From positions 1-38,712 of the forward strand of contig JAHDWA010000078.1 of assembly GCA_023382535.1 (NCBI GenBank): a stretch of 38,712 nt of DNA, given 5' to 3'. The notes beneath the pieces were generated by a model that was given only the letters and a program-made list of their open reading frames with translations, was not told the origin of the DNA and made no database searches. Shown piece by piece: positions 8,694 to 17,623 of the stretch. Position 1 is the first letter of the stretch; the number at the start of each line of letters is the position of its first letter. The position numbers and the translations under genes were made by a program. This stretch comes from Anaerolineae bacterium. GTDB lineage: Bacteria > Chloroflexota > Anaerolineae > 4572-78 > J111.

Positions 8694-9470
8694 GTGAACT
8701 CAATGGAACCACTCAAAATAAGCCAGTATGACCAGCTTCCTGTCGCCATTTATCGCAGCAATCAGGAGTTGGGCCAGGCCGCGGCTCTGGACGCCCGTGA
8801 AATCATCAACAGGGCGATTGCCGAAAAAGGGGAAGCCAGCCTCATCCTGGCAACCGGCAACTCGCAGCTTACTTTTTTAGAGGCATTGAGAAACCTGCCG
8901 GGGATTGCCTGGTCCGAGGTTCGTATTTTTCATATGGACGAGTACCTGGGCCTCGACCCCGGCCACCCGGCCAGTTTTCCCGTATTTCTGCAGCGCCATT
9001 TTCTCGATTTTGTCACAGTCAAGGCCTTCTTCCCAGTCTCCGGCCAAACGGACGATGTCGAAACAACCTGCCGCGAATATGAAGCTCTGCTGCGGGCCTA
9101 CCCCCCTGATATGGTCGCCCTGGGCTGGGGTGAAAATGGCCATATTGCCTTCAACGATCCGCCCTACGCCCTGTTTAACGATCCTGTCTGGGTCAAAGTG
9201 ATCGAGCTGGCCGAAGCCAGCCGCCGCCAGCAGGTTGGCGAGGGTCACTTCGGCTCCCTGGCCGAAGTGCCCACTCACGCTATCACCCTGACCATTCCCG
9301 CTCTGCTGGCCCCGCGACAGATCTTATGCCTGGTGCCCGAAGCTCGCAAAGCCGAAGCGGTACGGGCCTGCCTGACCGAGCCGGTCAGCGAAGAACGCCC
9401 CGGCTCCATCCTGCGCCAGGTACAGCACGCCCGGCTTTACTTGGATGTAGACTCAGCCGCTAAATTATAG
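8694..9470 (+). CDS. NagB-like glucosamine-6-phosphate deaminase/isomerase family protein
   Basis: 258 aa of the glucosamine-6-phosphate isomerase/6-phosphogluconolactonase superfamily. Motifs: ATGNSQLTFLEAL (phosphate loop), HMDEYLGL with D82 (E. coli NagB D72), HPASFPVFLQRHF and GENGHIAFNDPP (146-157) with H150 (H143 in NagB). Two NagB catalytic-region residues differ: D141 becomes N148 and E148 becomes D155. It may deaminate a different amino-sugar phosphate or act as an isomerase or lactonase. Start: GTG 8694 has AAGGAAGG 4-5 bases upstream; ATG 8703 is the alternative. It suggests that the operon handles an amino sugar, consistent with the aminotransferase. Confidence 0.8.
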   Translation: MNSMEPLKISQYDQLPVAIYRSNQELGQAAALDAREIINRAIAEKGEASLILATGNSQLTFLEALRNLPGIAWSEVRIFHMDEYLGLDPGHPASFPVFLQRHFLDFVTVKAFFPVSGQTDDVETTCREYEALLRAYPPDMVALGWGENGHIAFNDPPYALFNDPVWVKVIELAEASRRQQVGEGHFGSLAEVPTHAITLTIPALLAPRQILCLVPEARKAEAVRACLTEPVSEERPGSILRQVQHARLYLDVDSAAKL

Positions 9471-9492
9471 GGGTAAGAGGGGGAGCATCGGT

Positions 9493-10614
9493 ATGAAAAT
9501 TACCAAGGTTGAAACTTTTATCCTCCATGTACCGGTCACCCGCAGTCAGATTGCCGATAGCACCCACCAGGTAACGCATTGGGGTGCGCCGGGCGTCATC
9601 CTCTATACCGATGCCGGGCTATCGGGATATGGCTACACCGGCACCCATGCTCACCTGCCCACCGATCGCCTCATCACTGATTGCATCGCTCATACTTATG
9701 GCCCCCTGCTGCTTGGCGAAAACCCCCTGGAAGTGCAGCACCTCTGGCGGAAACTGTATCACTTTCCCCCTTTGCAATGGGTGGGCCGCAGTGGGATTAC
9801 CCATTTAGCCCTGAGCGCGGTAGACATCGCGCTGTGGGATCTGAAAGCCAAAGCGGCCGGAGTGCCGTTATGGCAGTTGCTGGGCGGCAGCGCCTCAAAA
9901 AAGATCGAGGGCTACAACACCGACGGGGGCTGGCTGAACTGGTCACGGGAGCAACTGGTGGCCGACTGCCGCCAGTTGGTGGAGGAACAAGGCTATCAGG
10001 GCGTTAAAATCAAGGTGGGTAGCCCCAATCCTTATGACGACCTGGAACGGCTTGAGGCGGTGCGCCGGGCTATTGGCCCCCGGACCAAGTTAATGGTGGA
10101 TGCCAATGGTCGCTGGAACCTGCCCACCGCGCTGCATATCGGTCGCCACTTTGCCGATTATGAAGTCTACTGGTTTGAGGAACCGCTCTGGTACGACGAT
10201 GTGGGGGGGCACGCTGCTCTGGCTCGTCACCTGGCAACGCCTATTGCTTTAGGCGAGCAGCTCTATACCCTCGATGATTTTCGCAATTTCATTCAGGCGG
10301 GGGCTGTCCATTTTGTGCAGGCTGATGCCGTGCGGCTGGCTGGCATCACCGAGTGGCAGCAGGTAGCCGATCTGGCCCTGGCTCAGCGCCTGCCGGTGGT
10401 ACCCCACATCGGCGATATGATGCAGGTGCACCTCCACCTGGCCCTGGCTCATCCGGCCTGTTCCATGCTGGAATTCATTCCCTGGCTGCGGGATTGTTTT
10501 GAGGAGCCTGCTACTGTCAGTGAGGGCGCCTTCGTTACTCCCCACTTGCCAGGGGCAGGGACGACACTTAAGGCAACGGCGTTAAATTCATTAAATAGAC
10601 GTGTTGCGAAATAA
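9493..10614 (+). CDS. mandelate racemase/muconate lactonizing family enzyme, MR subgroup (acid-sugar dehydratase-like)
   Basis: 373 aa enolase-superfamily enzyme. Every mandelate racemase active-site residue is found at a constant offset of +8: K172 and K174 (KIK), metal ligands D203 (VDANG), E229 (WFEE) and E255 (LGEQ), and the H305/D278 dyad (VPHIG, QADAVR). This places it in the MR subgroup, whose members mostly dehydrate acid sugars (gluconate, galactonate, rhamnonate, mannonate types) to 2-keto-3-deoxy acids. It probably produces a keto-deoxy acid in the operon pathway (inference). GGGGAG precedes ATG 9493. It is the last gene of the operon; I see no convincing terminator after it. Confidence 0.9.
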   Translation: MKITKVETFILHVPVTRSQIADSTHQVTHWGAPGVILYTDAGLSGYGYTGTHAHLPTDRLITDCIAHTYGPLLLGENPLEVQHLWRKLYHFPPLQWVGRSGITHLALSAVDIALWDLKAKAAGVPLWQLLGGSASKKIEGYNTDGGWLNWSREQLVADCRQLVEEQGYQGVKIKVGSPNPYDDLERLEAVRRAIGPRTKLMVDANGRWNLPTALHIGRHFADYEVYWFEEPLWYDDVGGHAALARHLATPIALGEQLYTLDDFRNFIQAGAVHFVQADAVRLAGITEWQQVADLALAQRLPVVPHIGDMMQVHLHLALAHPACSMLEFIPWLRDCFEEPATVSEGAFVTPHLPGAGTTLKATALNSLNRRVAK

Positions 10615-10640
10615 GGATAAAACGATAGACCAGGAAAAAT

Positions 10641-11078
10641 CTAATCCTTGACGATGCCCAAAAAGCCCAAATCCACCCAAACGCCGACATCGTCTGGGAT
10701 AACCTCACCTAAACCTGATTGCTTGAACCGAAAGTAATCTTGCCGGGCGCCGGGTTTCGTCTGGGTCAGACATAAAATACGCTTGGCTTCATCGCTGACC
10801 ATCAGGTTTTTGAGAGGATGCTCTTGTTGCTTGCCTGAATAGTGTTCCTGTTGCGCTTTGGCCTGGCGAGGGCGTTGGATCGGTCGTTCGGTGCCATCGG
10901 CAAAAATATCTTTGACCGCCGGAAAACGCTGAATGAATTCTTCCAGGGAGCCAATCCGCCGTTCAGGCAGCACCAGTTGCCACCCTAACCCAACCTCCAA
11001 CACGGCTAACAATGCTTTGACCGAGCGTTGGGTTTGCGAGCGGTCGACGTCATACAATAAACAGGTAAAAATGCATTT
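10641..11078 (-). pseudogene. truncated DDE transposase remnant (IS5-like/DDE_Tnp_4 group)
   Basis: About 138-145 codons remain open. The core reads FADGTERPIQRPRQ, then QQEHYSGKQQEHPLKN and VWVDLGFLGIVKD, typical of the DDE catalytic domain of IS5-related transposases (first Asp in DGTERP; YYSGKKKxHTxKN; D-x-GFxGI). Upstream, FTCLLYDVDRSQTQRSV resembles the end of the helix-turn-helix segment. The N-terminal part and everything after the second Asp, including the catalytic Glu region, are missing, and there is no good start codon (TTG at 11,057 at best). No terminal inverted repeats are recognisable. The remnant lies exactly between the catabolic operon and the stress-protein gene whose stop it touches. 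Confidence 0.75.
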
Positions 11079-11079
11079 C

Positions 11080-11982
11080 CTACGGCAAACCTCTCACCGC
11101 CAGTACCGAACAGCCGGCTGAGTGAATGAGTTGGCGAGAGAGGCTGCCCCGCAGCCAGCCTTCGATCTTGCCGAAACCCCGCGAACCCGTTACGATCAAA
11201 TCTATGGCTTGAGTTTGACTGTAGGCCGCTATCTCAGTAGCCGCATTGCCCCGGGTGAGAACACTTGTCGCCGCTTTCCCGGCAATTCTCAGGGTCTTTA
11301 CGGCTTGTTCCAGGATGGCTCGTCCCTCGCTCTCTTTATAGGCAATCTCCTCGTCCATGGCCTTGGCCGCCTCCTCAGTAATCAAGGGGGGAGGCAGACC
11401 ATCCGAACCGGTGGGAAAGGCAAAAGGGTAGGAGACAGTGGCGTGCCGGGGCGGCAGGACATGCATCACCCGCACCTGGGTGCGGGTCGGGAAGGGTAAA
11501 CGAGCCAGGTAGTTCACGGCAGCCCGGCTGTGGGCTGAACCCTCAGCAACCAGGAGGATTCGGCGCAAGCCCCGGCAAGGCGAACGGACGACCCACACCG
11601 GCCGGTCGGCTTTTTCCACCACCTGCTGCGCCACTCCGTCGAGCAAGACACCCAAGACGGCCCGCAGCCCGCTTGCCCCCATTACAATCAAATCCGCTTG
11701 AAGACATTTGGCAAATTCAGGGAAGGCTTGCGCCGGATGACCGGGGAGGTGTTCCGTCGTCGTCCGTACCTTGTCCCTTAAAAGGAGTTGAATCTCGCTC
11801 AGCGTGGCAGACAGCCCCACCTGGCCTGATTTCTGGCCCTGGGTGACAACACAGGCGGCGATGACATGACTGCCCGGTGGCAGCGGTAGATAGCAGAGCA
11901 GTTGCACCGCCGCCTGCGTGTGTTCTGAGCCATCTACGGCCAAGAGGACTTGCAGGGGTGGATAATTTTTAGGGATGAACAT
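11080..11982 (-). CDS. tandem-domain universal stress protein
   Basis: 300 aa with two UspA domains, about 10-142 and 147-300. Each starts with a strand of the type VLLAVDGSEHTQAAV / ILLVAEGSAHSRAAV. The C-terminal domain carries the ATP-binding signature GSRGFGKIEGWLRGSLSRQLI (G-2x-G-9x-G-S); the N-terminal copy, GASGLRAVLGVLLDGVAQQVV, is a weaker variant. Usp proteins are cytoplasmic ATP-binding proteins induced by stress. ATG 11,982 is preferred; TTG 11,985 is possible, with AAAGGAG upstream. It lies 39 bases downstream of the mannosylglycerate phosphatase gene on the same strand and is probably co-transcribed with it. Confidence 0.88.
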   Translation of the reverse strand: MFIPKNYPPLQVLLAVDGSEHTQAAVQLLCYLPLPPGSHVIAACVVTQGQKSGQVGLSATLSEIQLLLRDKVRTTTEHLPGHPAQAFPEFAKCLQADLIVMGASGLRAVLGVLLDGVAQQVVEKADRPVWVVRSPCRGLRRILLVAEGSAHSRAAVNYLARLPFPTRTQVRVMHVLPPRHATVSYPFAFPTGSDGLPPPLITEEAAKAMDEEIAYKESEGRAILEQAVKTLRIAGKAATSVLTRGNAATEIAAYSQTQAIDLIVTGSRGFGKIEGWLRGSLSRQLIHSAGCSVLAVRGLP

Positions 11983-12021
11983 CAAAGACAGGCTCCTTTC
12001 CGGCTCTCATCCGTCCTCCTG

Positions 12022-12891
12022 TCAAACTGCTAGCAGCTTATCACCGTTACCACGCTTACCCCTCTTTCGGAAAAGCCGAAAGATCACGCTCTGCCAGCCG
12101 GCCGGGCCCACGCCCTGGACTTTTTCCAAGTGAGGCAGATTCAAACTGAACCAACTATGGTCCGGTTTTTGCACCAGGTAGGCGTAATCTACCAGGGCTA
12201 AAAAGGGAGCGTCATTGGGGCTGTCACCCAGGCCAACGCTAATAACTGTGCCAAATTTGCGCCGGAACAAATTCACCAGCAGGCGGACGGCCTGACCTTT
12301 GTCGCTCCTTTGACCGCTAATCGTGTAAAAGCTGCTCCCGGTGATACAAGCTAATCCTCGCCGGGCCAGCGCCGCCTGGAAGCGTTTTAAGGTTTGGGGG
12401 GTAAAGTTGGATTTCAGCAAGGTTTCGCTGTACTCGCGCTGGCAGGCCCGCCGGGCCTGGTTCTCATCCAGGCCGGTCAACTGGCAAATCTCCAGCAGCG
12501 ATAAATCGGCATATCCCCAGTAGCTAAAGCCCAGGTCGGCCCGGATTTCGCTCAGCGCTTGTCGAATCTTGGCCACAGGCACACCCATCTCGATGACCCG
12601 ATAACCGGGCGGCGCGCGATGATAAGGGTAGGCAAAATCGAAATAATCCTCAGGAATAAAGATGGCGCTGCCATTTTCAACGATAAACGGCGCCTCTACC
12701 TTTAAGGCCTGCCGGTAAAATTCCTGCTCGGCCCGGGTTTTGGAAGAGCAGAAGACCAGGGGAACCTGCCGGGTGTTAAGCCACTCAACGGCAGCTTGGG
12801 CCTGATCATAAGCATAGGTTTCCAGCTCAAGCAGGGTGCCGTCCAGGTCGGTAAAGACTACCCACAAGATCGTGCCCTTGTGCCTGACCAT
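12022..12891 (-). CDS. mpgP: mannosyl-3-phosphoglycerate phosphatase (HAD-IIB)
   Basis: 289 aa. HAD motif I is FTDLDGTLL (D15 and D17), motif II is FCSSKT, and motif IV is GLGDSPNDAPFL. VENGSAIFIPEDYF and the Cof-type cap are typical of mannosyl-3-phosphoglycerate phosphatases, which remove phosphate to give 2-alpha-O-mannosyl-D-glycerate. The frame extends to 12,942, but ATG 12,891 follows the stop of the synthase gene by one base (TAGGATG), so this start fits translational coupling. Its neighbour is the matching synthase, which makes the assignment strong. The lysine/arginine-rich tail (RKRGKRGNGDK) is of unknown meaning. Confidence 0.9.
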   Translation of the reverse strand: MVRHKGTILWVVFTDLDGTLLELETYAYDQAQAAVEWLNTRQVPLVFCSSKTRAEQEFYRQALKVEAPFIVENGSAIFIPEDYFDFAYPYHRAPPGYRVIEMGVPVAKIRQALSEIRADLGFSYWGYADLSLLEICQLTGLDENQARRACQREYSETLLKSNFTPQTLKRFQAALARRGLACITGSSFYTISGQRSDKGQAVRLLVNLFRRKFGTVISVGLGDSPNDAPFLALVDYAYLVQKPDHSWFSLNLPHLEKVQGVGPAGWQSVIFRLFRKRGKRGNGDKLLAV

Positions 12892-12892
12892 C

Positions 12893-14311
12893 CTAGTTCT
12901 CCAGTTCTTCAGGAGGGACGACAAAGCCCGGCGCCTGGGCAATCTTTAAGAGCGGTCCTCCATTTTCCAGCACGCCCAACACCGAGGCTGCTGTCTTTGA
13001 GACTGAGGCGGGCGGGTCGGGGGCAGAAGGGATTAGCTTGTCTGTGGCGAGTGGCTCTACAGCTAAGGTTTCAATTGAGCTGGCCGGACCGGGAGCTACT
13101 TCAATGTCTGGGGGTGAAGGCGGGCAGAGCAGGTCGGCAAACGCTTCGTTTTGCAGGGCCTGGCAGAAACACATCAGGTTGGCCCTGTTCAGTGGAGGAT
13201 AATAAGTGGGCCGGGCCGGCTCTTCCCCCTCCTGAATAAAGTTGCGCTGCCGCATCTCCCGCCGGAGTTCTTCTTTAAGGGGAGCAGGGCAGATGGGAGA
13301 GTGATAGACGACCTGCAGGGCGGCATAGCTCATGTCCTCCACGTGCTCTTCCCCTTTGATTTCGTGCAGGTGCGGATTGCGCGACTCGATCTGGAAAATC
13401 TCAATGTGCGCCTGCATCACCTCCGGCTCAGGGCTGGGCATGATGCCGCCAAACTTCTCCCACAAATCAATGAAGTGATACGGCTCAATCGCATACCCCG
13501 AGGCATAACTCAAGCGCATGGCTAACTCCATGCTCAGGGCGTGCTCCCCGGCATTGCCGGTTTTGATCACCTCGGTCCCAAAGCCGGTAAACTGGCTGAT
13601 CAGGTCATTCAAAACCTGGTTGGTGCGCACCGACACCCGGCCCCGTTTCGGAAAAAACAGGCTCGACTCGACCACCTTGGGCTTGCTGTGCCAGGAAATC
13701 CGCACCATATTGTAGGGCGAGCGGCTCAGGGCAAAGCCGGCGCTGAAGGCCCGGATATATTCCAGCACTGCCCCCGGAAAGTAGTTATCGGAGTCGACAA
13801 AGCCCAGGTATTTTTTGCCCGCCAGTTTGGCCAGGAGCGTGCCGACGATCATGCCCTCGGCTTTGCCGTTTTTGACCAGCCCCTGTTCATCCAGCAGCTC
13901 CGGGTAACCGGCTTCGATAAAAGCCTGGGACAGCGCCGGGTCTTTTTGGTGAATCACCAGGATCTTTTTGTTGATGAACTTGCCCAGGTGCTCGATCGCC
14001 GTTTTTTCCATGTAAAACCGGTCTACCGGCTGGCGGGGACTGTTGGAGACCACAATTGTCAGACAATCGTGGGGAATGCCCGACAGGACGCCCTCAATGA
14101 GGCGAATACGCTCGTTGCGCACCGGAACCACAATCGCCATTTGCCGTTCGATCTCCTGCCGCAGTTCATAAGAAATACGCCAGATGATCGGGTTTTCGGC
14201 CGTTCTGGCCGTCTCGGTAGACAGGCCCGCGTCCAGTTCAAACACCTTCTGCACCCCGTAGAAAATGACGCCACCCAATCGTTCGGTCTCGCGAGGTAGT
14301 TCAATTCTCAT
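12893..14311 (-). CDS. mpgS: mannosyl-3-phosphoglycerate synthase (GT55)
   Basis: 472 aa. It transfers mannose from GDP-mannose to 3-phosphoglycerate, the first step of mannosylglycerate synthesis, a compatible solute of thermophiles and halotolerant bacteria. Visible motifs: VVPVRNER (61-68), VVSNSP, HQKDPALSQAF, KNGKAEGM, FVDSDNYFPGAV with the metal-binding DSD (173-175), and SPYNMVRISWHSKPK. The catalytic part ends near residue 397. About 75 further residues form a proline/alanine-rich, low-complexity tail unusual for the family. ATAGGAG lies 6 bases before ATG 14,311. The phosphatase follows directly; the GH38 gene is 68 bases upstream. Confidence 0.93.
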   Translation of the reverse strand: MRIELPRETERLGGVIFYGVQKVFELDAGLSTETARTAENPIIWRISYELRQEIERQMAIVVPVRNERIRLIEGVLSGIPHDCLTIVVSNSPRQPVDRFYMEKTAIEHLGKFINKKILVIHQKDPALSQAFIEAGYPELLDEQGLVKNGKAEGMIVGTLLAKLAGKKYLGFVDSDNYFPGAVLEYIRAFSAGFALSRSPYNMVRISWHSKPKVVESSLFFPKRGRVSVRTNQVLNDLISQFTGFGTEVIKTGNAGEHALSMELAMRLSYASGYAIEPYHFIDLWEKFGGIMPSPEPEVMQAHIEIFQIESRNPHLHEIKGEEHVEDMSYAALQVVYHSPICPAPLKEELRREMRQRNFIQEGEEPARPTYYPPLNRANLMCFCQALQNEAFADLLCPPSPPDIEVAPGPASSIETLAVEPLATDKLIPSAPDPPASVSKTAASVLGVLENGGPLLKIAQAPGFVVPPEELEN

Positions 14312-14379
14312 GTTATGCTCCTATCTGATTAAGTTAATTTTGCAGCTTCCGGCTATCCTCCTTGAGACACGCCAGCAAC

Positions 14380-17300
14380 TTAGCTTCCCCGTTCCGCTTC
14401 GAGCTGTTGTCGCAGCCAATTTTCATAGTAATGGACCAGATACTCCCCCGCCCGTTTTTTGGTTCTCGACCAGCCCATACTGGCTTCAATTTCTCCCAGT
14501 TCCGTTTCAATCTGGTTGGTGATGTACAGCCAGCGGTTGAGTAAGGCCGAGATACGGGCTTCGTTGACTTTGCGGGTCAGGGTTGCGACTTCGGTTTTTA
14601 GTTTTTGCAGCTCAAGTTGTTTGCTCAGCTCATCCTGCGCAGCGGTGCGCTCGATCTCGTCTTCCAGGGTAAAAACGCCGGCCTTGGCCTTTAGCAGGTC
14701 TGTTTCCAGGGCGGCCACCCGCTCTCGCTCGGCCTGGACTTCCTGCTCCGACAGCAGCGGCGGCAGCTCCACCGGCAGCAGCGTGTTGCCAAAGGAGAGA
14801 GGAGGCAGCAGCCGGGTTAAATCTGAGTTCTCGGCGTCTAGCAGGAGGCGGGGACTTAACTTCAGCTTAAGCGTGACAATTTCCTTGGGCCGGGCCTGAA
14901 CGGCGATGCTGCCGTTCTCCTGGTTTAACTCGACCAGTTCCTCTTCGTTGAGATTGGTTTTGAAAACCTGTGTCACCTGGTCCCACCACGTTTTGAGTTC
15001 GCCCCGGACGGGTTGATCCAGAGTATTAAAAAACCTGACGATGATGCCATCACCCGCTTCCGACCGTTTCAAGGACGTGATCCTGAAAGCCTGGGCCGGC
15101 TCATCACTCTGAAGAGAGACAAAGGCTAACTCATCCGGCAGTTTACCGGACTGGGACGAGGTTTGTACCACGCGGGGCCGGAGATTGTGCGACATGGCCT
15201 GGACGTGGGTTTTCTCTTCGGACCAATCGCCCTGGTGAGGGTAGACCGAGTAGTAGAAGACATGCCGGCCCAGGCACTGCGCTTCGGGAGTAAAGATGTG
15301 CGGCCCGACATCGCCAACCCGGGTCAGCAAATCATAGCGGGTCAGCCAGCCAACCGAGCGCAGCAGGGTCAGGGCAATCGCTCCGCTCTTTTCCGGCAAG
15401 ATCTCGTATTCCGTTACCCGGCGGCTGATCACGGCCAGCCCGCGCTGCCCATCGGTGTAATCCACAAAGTTTTGGAAAGGGTTGGTATTGACCGGAGACA
15501 TATAACGCCCGGCGGTCAGCAGGGCCTCTACTTCGGACAATTCCTCCGGCATTGGCTCGCCTTGAATGGGCCAGCGGGCCACATCGAACGGTTCTTCGGC
15601 ATAACAATAGTCCGCAGCCAGGTCGGTCGGAAAAAGCACCCGCAGCCGGTGATCTTTGACGACGTTTTGCACCACTGTCCTGATCTCGACCCGGCGCGAC
15701 CCAGCGGCTAACTCGACATAGGAGATAATCGGGTAAGGGCGAGTGTGCGAACTGCGCATCTGGCGATTTTCGATCAACGCCTCGGGCAGTTCTAAGGTGA
15801 TCTCGACCTTAAACTGGGCTAACAGCGGCCCGGCCTGGAGCAGGGTAATTTGGGCCGGTTTATTGAGGCTGGTAATGACATGGTCTTCCGGCGGGTAAGA
15901 GTAGTCGTAAGTATCGCCGGTATCGCCGCCATCCTCGAAATAGCCGAGGTTGCGATAGGTGTAACCGCTTTGTTTCTCGGTCACGTTCAAACTGCCATCA
16001 GGGTTAAGGCTGACTCTAAGCGCGTCATTTTCCATGGTGTTTGTTTCCGCCGAGGCAGTTACGGTAGGGTGAGCCTCAACTGCTTCTACACCCGGAGTCA
16101 AATAGTAGGTGCGATAGCCCAGGAAAGGCAGGTCAGCCGCGTAAAGGTACAGGTCAACCATGCTGCCATTGTGACCGGCAACCTGATAGGGAACTGCCTG
16201 CCCTCGTCCATCTTTGAGGCTAAAGGTATCCAGGCCGGCGGGCAGGTTCAGCCGAAACCCAAGGACCTCGCGCCGCTCGCGGGGGGAAGGGTTAAACACC
16301 ACCAGGGCCAGCAAATTTTCTCTTTGCGAGGTGTCAATACTGTTGGCAATGACCCGCAGGCTGGCCTCGGTAATTTCGCCGGCTCGCTGCTGCACCTGCT
16401 CAAAACGCGCTTCCATTTCCCGGGCAATCGGGTCAACGCAGCAGCCGCAGACATCGTCGTGGGTATGGTTGAGTAATAAAGTTTCCCAGGCCTTGTCCAG
16501 GCGGGTCTTGGGATAGGCGATGCCGATGGTCCAGGCCAGGGCGGCAAACGGCTCGGCCCAACGTTCCAGTTCGCGCTGACATTCGTTATTGAACAGTTTA
16601 AGCTGGCTGCGGCTGGAGTAAACCCCCTTGAGAATGGGCATGTAACGCCCGCTGTAGAAATAGCCCTGGAGGACGGGCAGCTCCGGCTGCGCCTGGCGCA
16701 CAGCGGCCACGTAATCCGGCGGAGTGCTCTGAACGCATCTGAACTGGCCGCCGGCAACCTCGTTGACGGCCTCAATGATCGGCAGCACATCGTCCGGCCA
16801 GGGGACCTGTTCGTAGCCGTTCATCAGCAGGACATTGGGCGTGGTCGCAAAGGGGCGCAGAGCCAGGGCTTCGGACAGGATGCGGTCAAGGGCAATCGGC
16901 CGGGTCAACGACAGGACCATACCATTGCGGTAGCTGTTGACCAGGAAGATGGCCAGCACCTCGGAGCCGTCCGGCGCTCGCCAGCAGAATTCCGATTTCA
17001 GCCCCTTCGACTCCATCGCCACACCCCGCCAGACAAAAACGCTGTCAATGCCAAAGCCCTGGTAGATTTGAGGCGCCTGGGCAATCTGGCCAAAATTGTC
17101 GAGCATCCAGCCCACTTTCATCACCGGCCCCCATTGGGCGGCCATCTGAACGCCGATCATCAGGTTGCGCACCAGGGCCTCGCCGCTGACCAGGCTCCAG
17201 TCGGGCTGCAGGTAGGCTGGTCCAATCATCAACTGGCCTGCCTGGGCGTATTGGCGAAGCAGGTTTTCCCGCTCAACCGCCTCTTCTTCAGGGAGCTGGC

Positions 17301-17547
17301 TTAGATAATCCTCGATGAGCCGGGTCTGGCCGTCCAGGACAAAACGGTAATCGGGCTGTATCGCCAGCATTTTGAAAAGGTTGTCAAAAAAAGGCCCCAA
17401 TCCCCGGTTGGTATACTTAGCCGTGAAAATCCACTCCCGGTCCCAATGGTTGTGAGAGATGAGGTGGATGGTTAATCCTGCCAATGATCCGAGGCCGTTG
17501 GCCTGGGCTGGTTCGTTCCTGCGCTGATTGAGCTTGGTCGCTGCCAT
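14380..17547 (-). CDS. GH38 alpha-mannosidase (MngB-like group; possible mannosylglycerate hydrolase)
   Basis: 1055 aa. Zinc and catalytic residues of GH38 are visible: H34 and D36 in SHNHWDREW, nucleophile D150 in MLDNFGQIAQAPQI, and the NHTHDDVCGC motif supplying the last zinc histidine, a form shared with E. coli MngB (mannosylglycerate hydrolase) and streptococcal mannosidases. There is no signal peptide, so the substrate is cytoplasmic. It is the first gene of an operon with mannosyl-3-phosphoglycerate synthase and phosphatase, so recycling of mannosylglycerate is attractive (inference); other alpha-mannosides remain possible. The C-terminus (about 930-1055) adds a long charged, heptad-like coiled-coil segment, making it about 180 aa longer than MngB. 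GGGAG lies 7 bases before ATG. Confidence 0.88.
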   Translation of the reverse strand: MAATKLNQRRNEPAQANGLGSLAGLTIHLISHNHWDREWIFTAKYTNRGLGPFFDNLFKMLAIQPDYRFVLDGQTRLIEDYLSQLPEEEAVERENLLRQYAQAGQLMIGPAYLQPDWSLVSGEALVRNLMIGVQMAAQWGPVMKVGWMLDNFGQIAQAPQIYQGFGIDSVFVWRGVAMESKGLKSEFCWRAPDGSEVLAIFLVNSYRNGMVLSLTRPIALDRILSEALALRPFATTPNVLLMNGYEQVPWPDDVLPIIEAVNEVAGGQFRCVQSTPPDYVAAVRQAQPELPVLQGYFYSGRYMPILKGVYSSRSQLKLFNNECQRELERWAEPFAALAWTIGIAYPKTRLDKAWETLLLNHTHDDVCGCCVDPIAREMEARFEQVQQRAGEITEASLRVIANSIDTSQRENLLALVVFNPSPRERREVLGFRLNLPAGLDTFSLKDGRGQAVPYQVAGHNGSMVDLYLYAADLPFLGYRTYYLTPGVEAVEAHPTVTASAETNTMENDALRVSLNPDGSLNVTEKQSGYTYRNLGYFEDGGDTGDTYDYSYPPEDHVITSLNKPAQITLLQAGPLLAQFKVEITLELPEALIENRQMRSSHTRPYPIISYVELAAGSRRVEIRTVVQNVVKDHRLRVLFPTDLAADYCYAEEPFDVARWPIQGEPMPEELSEVEALLTAGRYMSPVNTNPFQNFVDYTDGQRGLAVISRRVTEYEILPEKSGAIALTLLRSVGWLTRYDLLTRVGDVGPHIFTPEAQCLGRHVFYYSVYPHQGDWSEEKTHVQAMSHNLRPRVVQTSSQSGKLPDELAFVSLQSDEPAQAFRITSLKRSEAGDGIIVRFFNTLDQPVRGELKTWWDQVTQVFKTNLNEEELVELNQENGSIAVQARPKEIVTLKLKLSPRLLLDAENSDLTRLLPPLSFGNTLLPVELPPLLSEQEVQAERERVAALETDLLKAKAGVFTLEDEIERTAAQDELSKQLELQKLKTEVATLTRKVNEARISALLNRWLYITNQIETELGEIEASMGWSRTKKRAGEYLVHYYENWLRQQLEAERGS

Positions 17548-17623
17548 TGATTGTCTCCCTGTGACGATGGTTGTCGTAAACCTGCGGTCTTACTTCTAAA
17601 AGAGAAGGGTCATCGGGTTGAGT

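Noticed and set aside
13541..14299. A 252-codon open frame on the plus strand
   Set aside because: It lies fully opposite the well-supported mannosyl-3-phosphoglycerate synthase, has no recognisable domain, and its composition mirrors the GC-rich codons of the real gene.
15163..16476. Long plus-strand frames (182 and 208 codons)
   Set aside because: Both lie opposite the GH38 gene and are antisense shadows without start signals.
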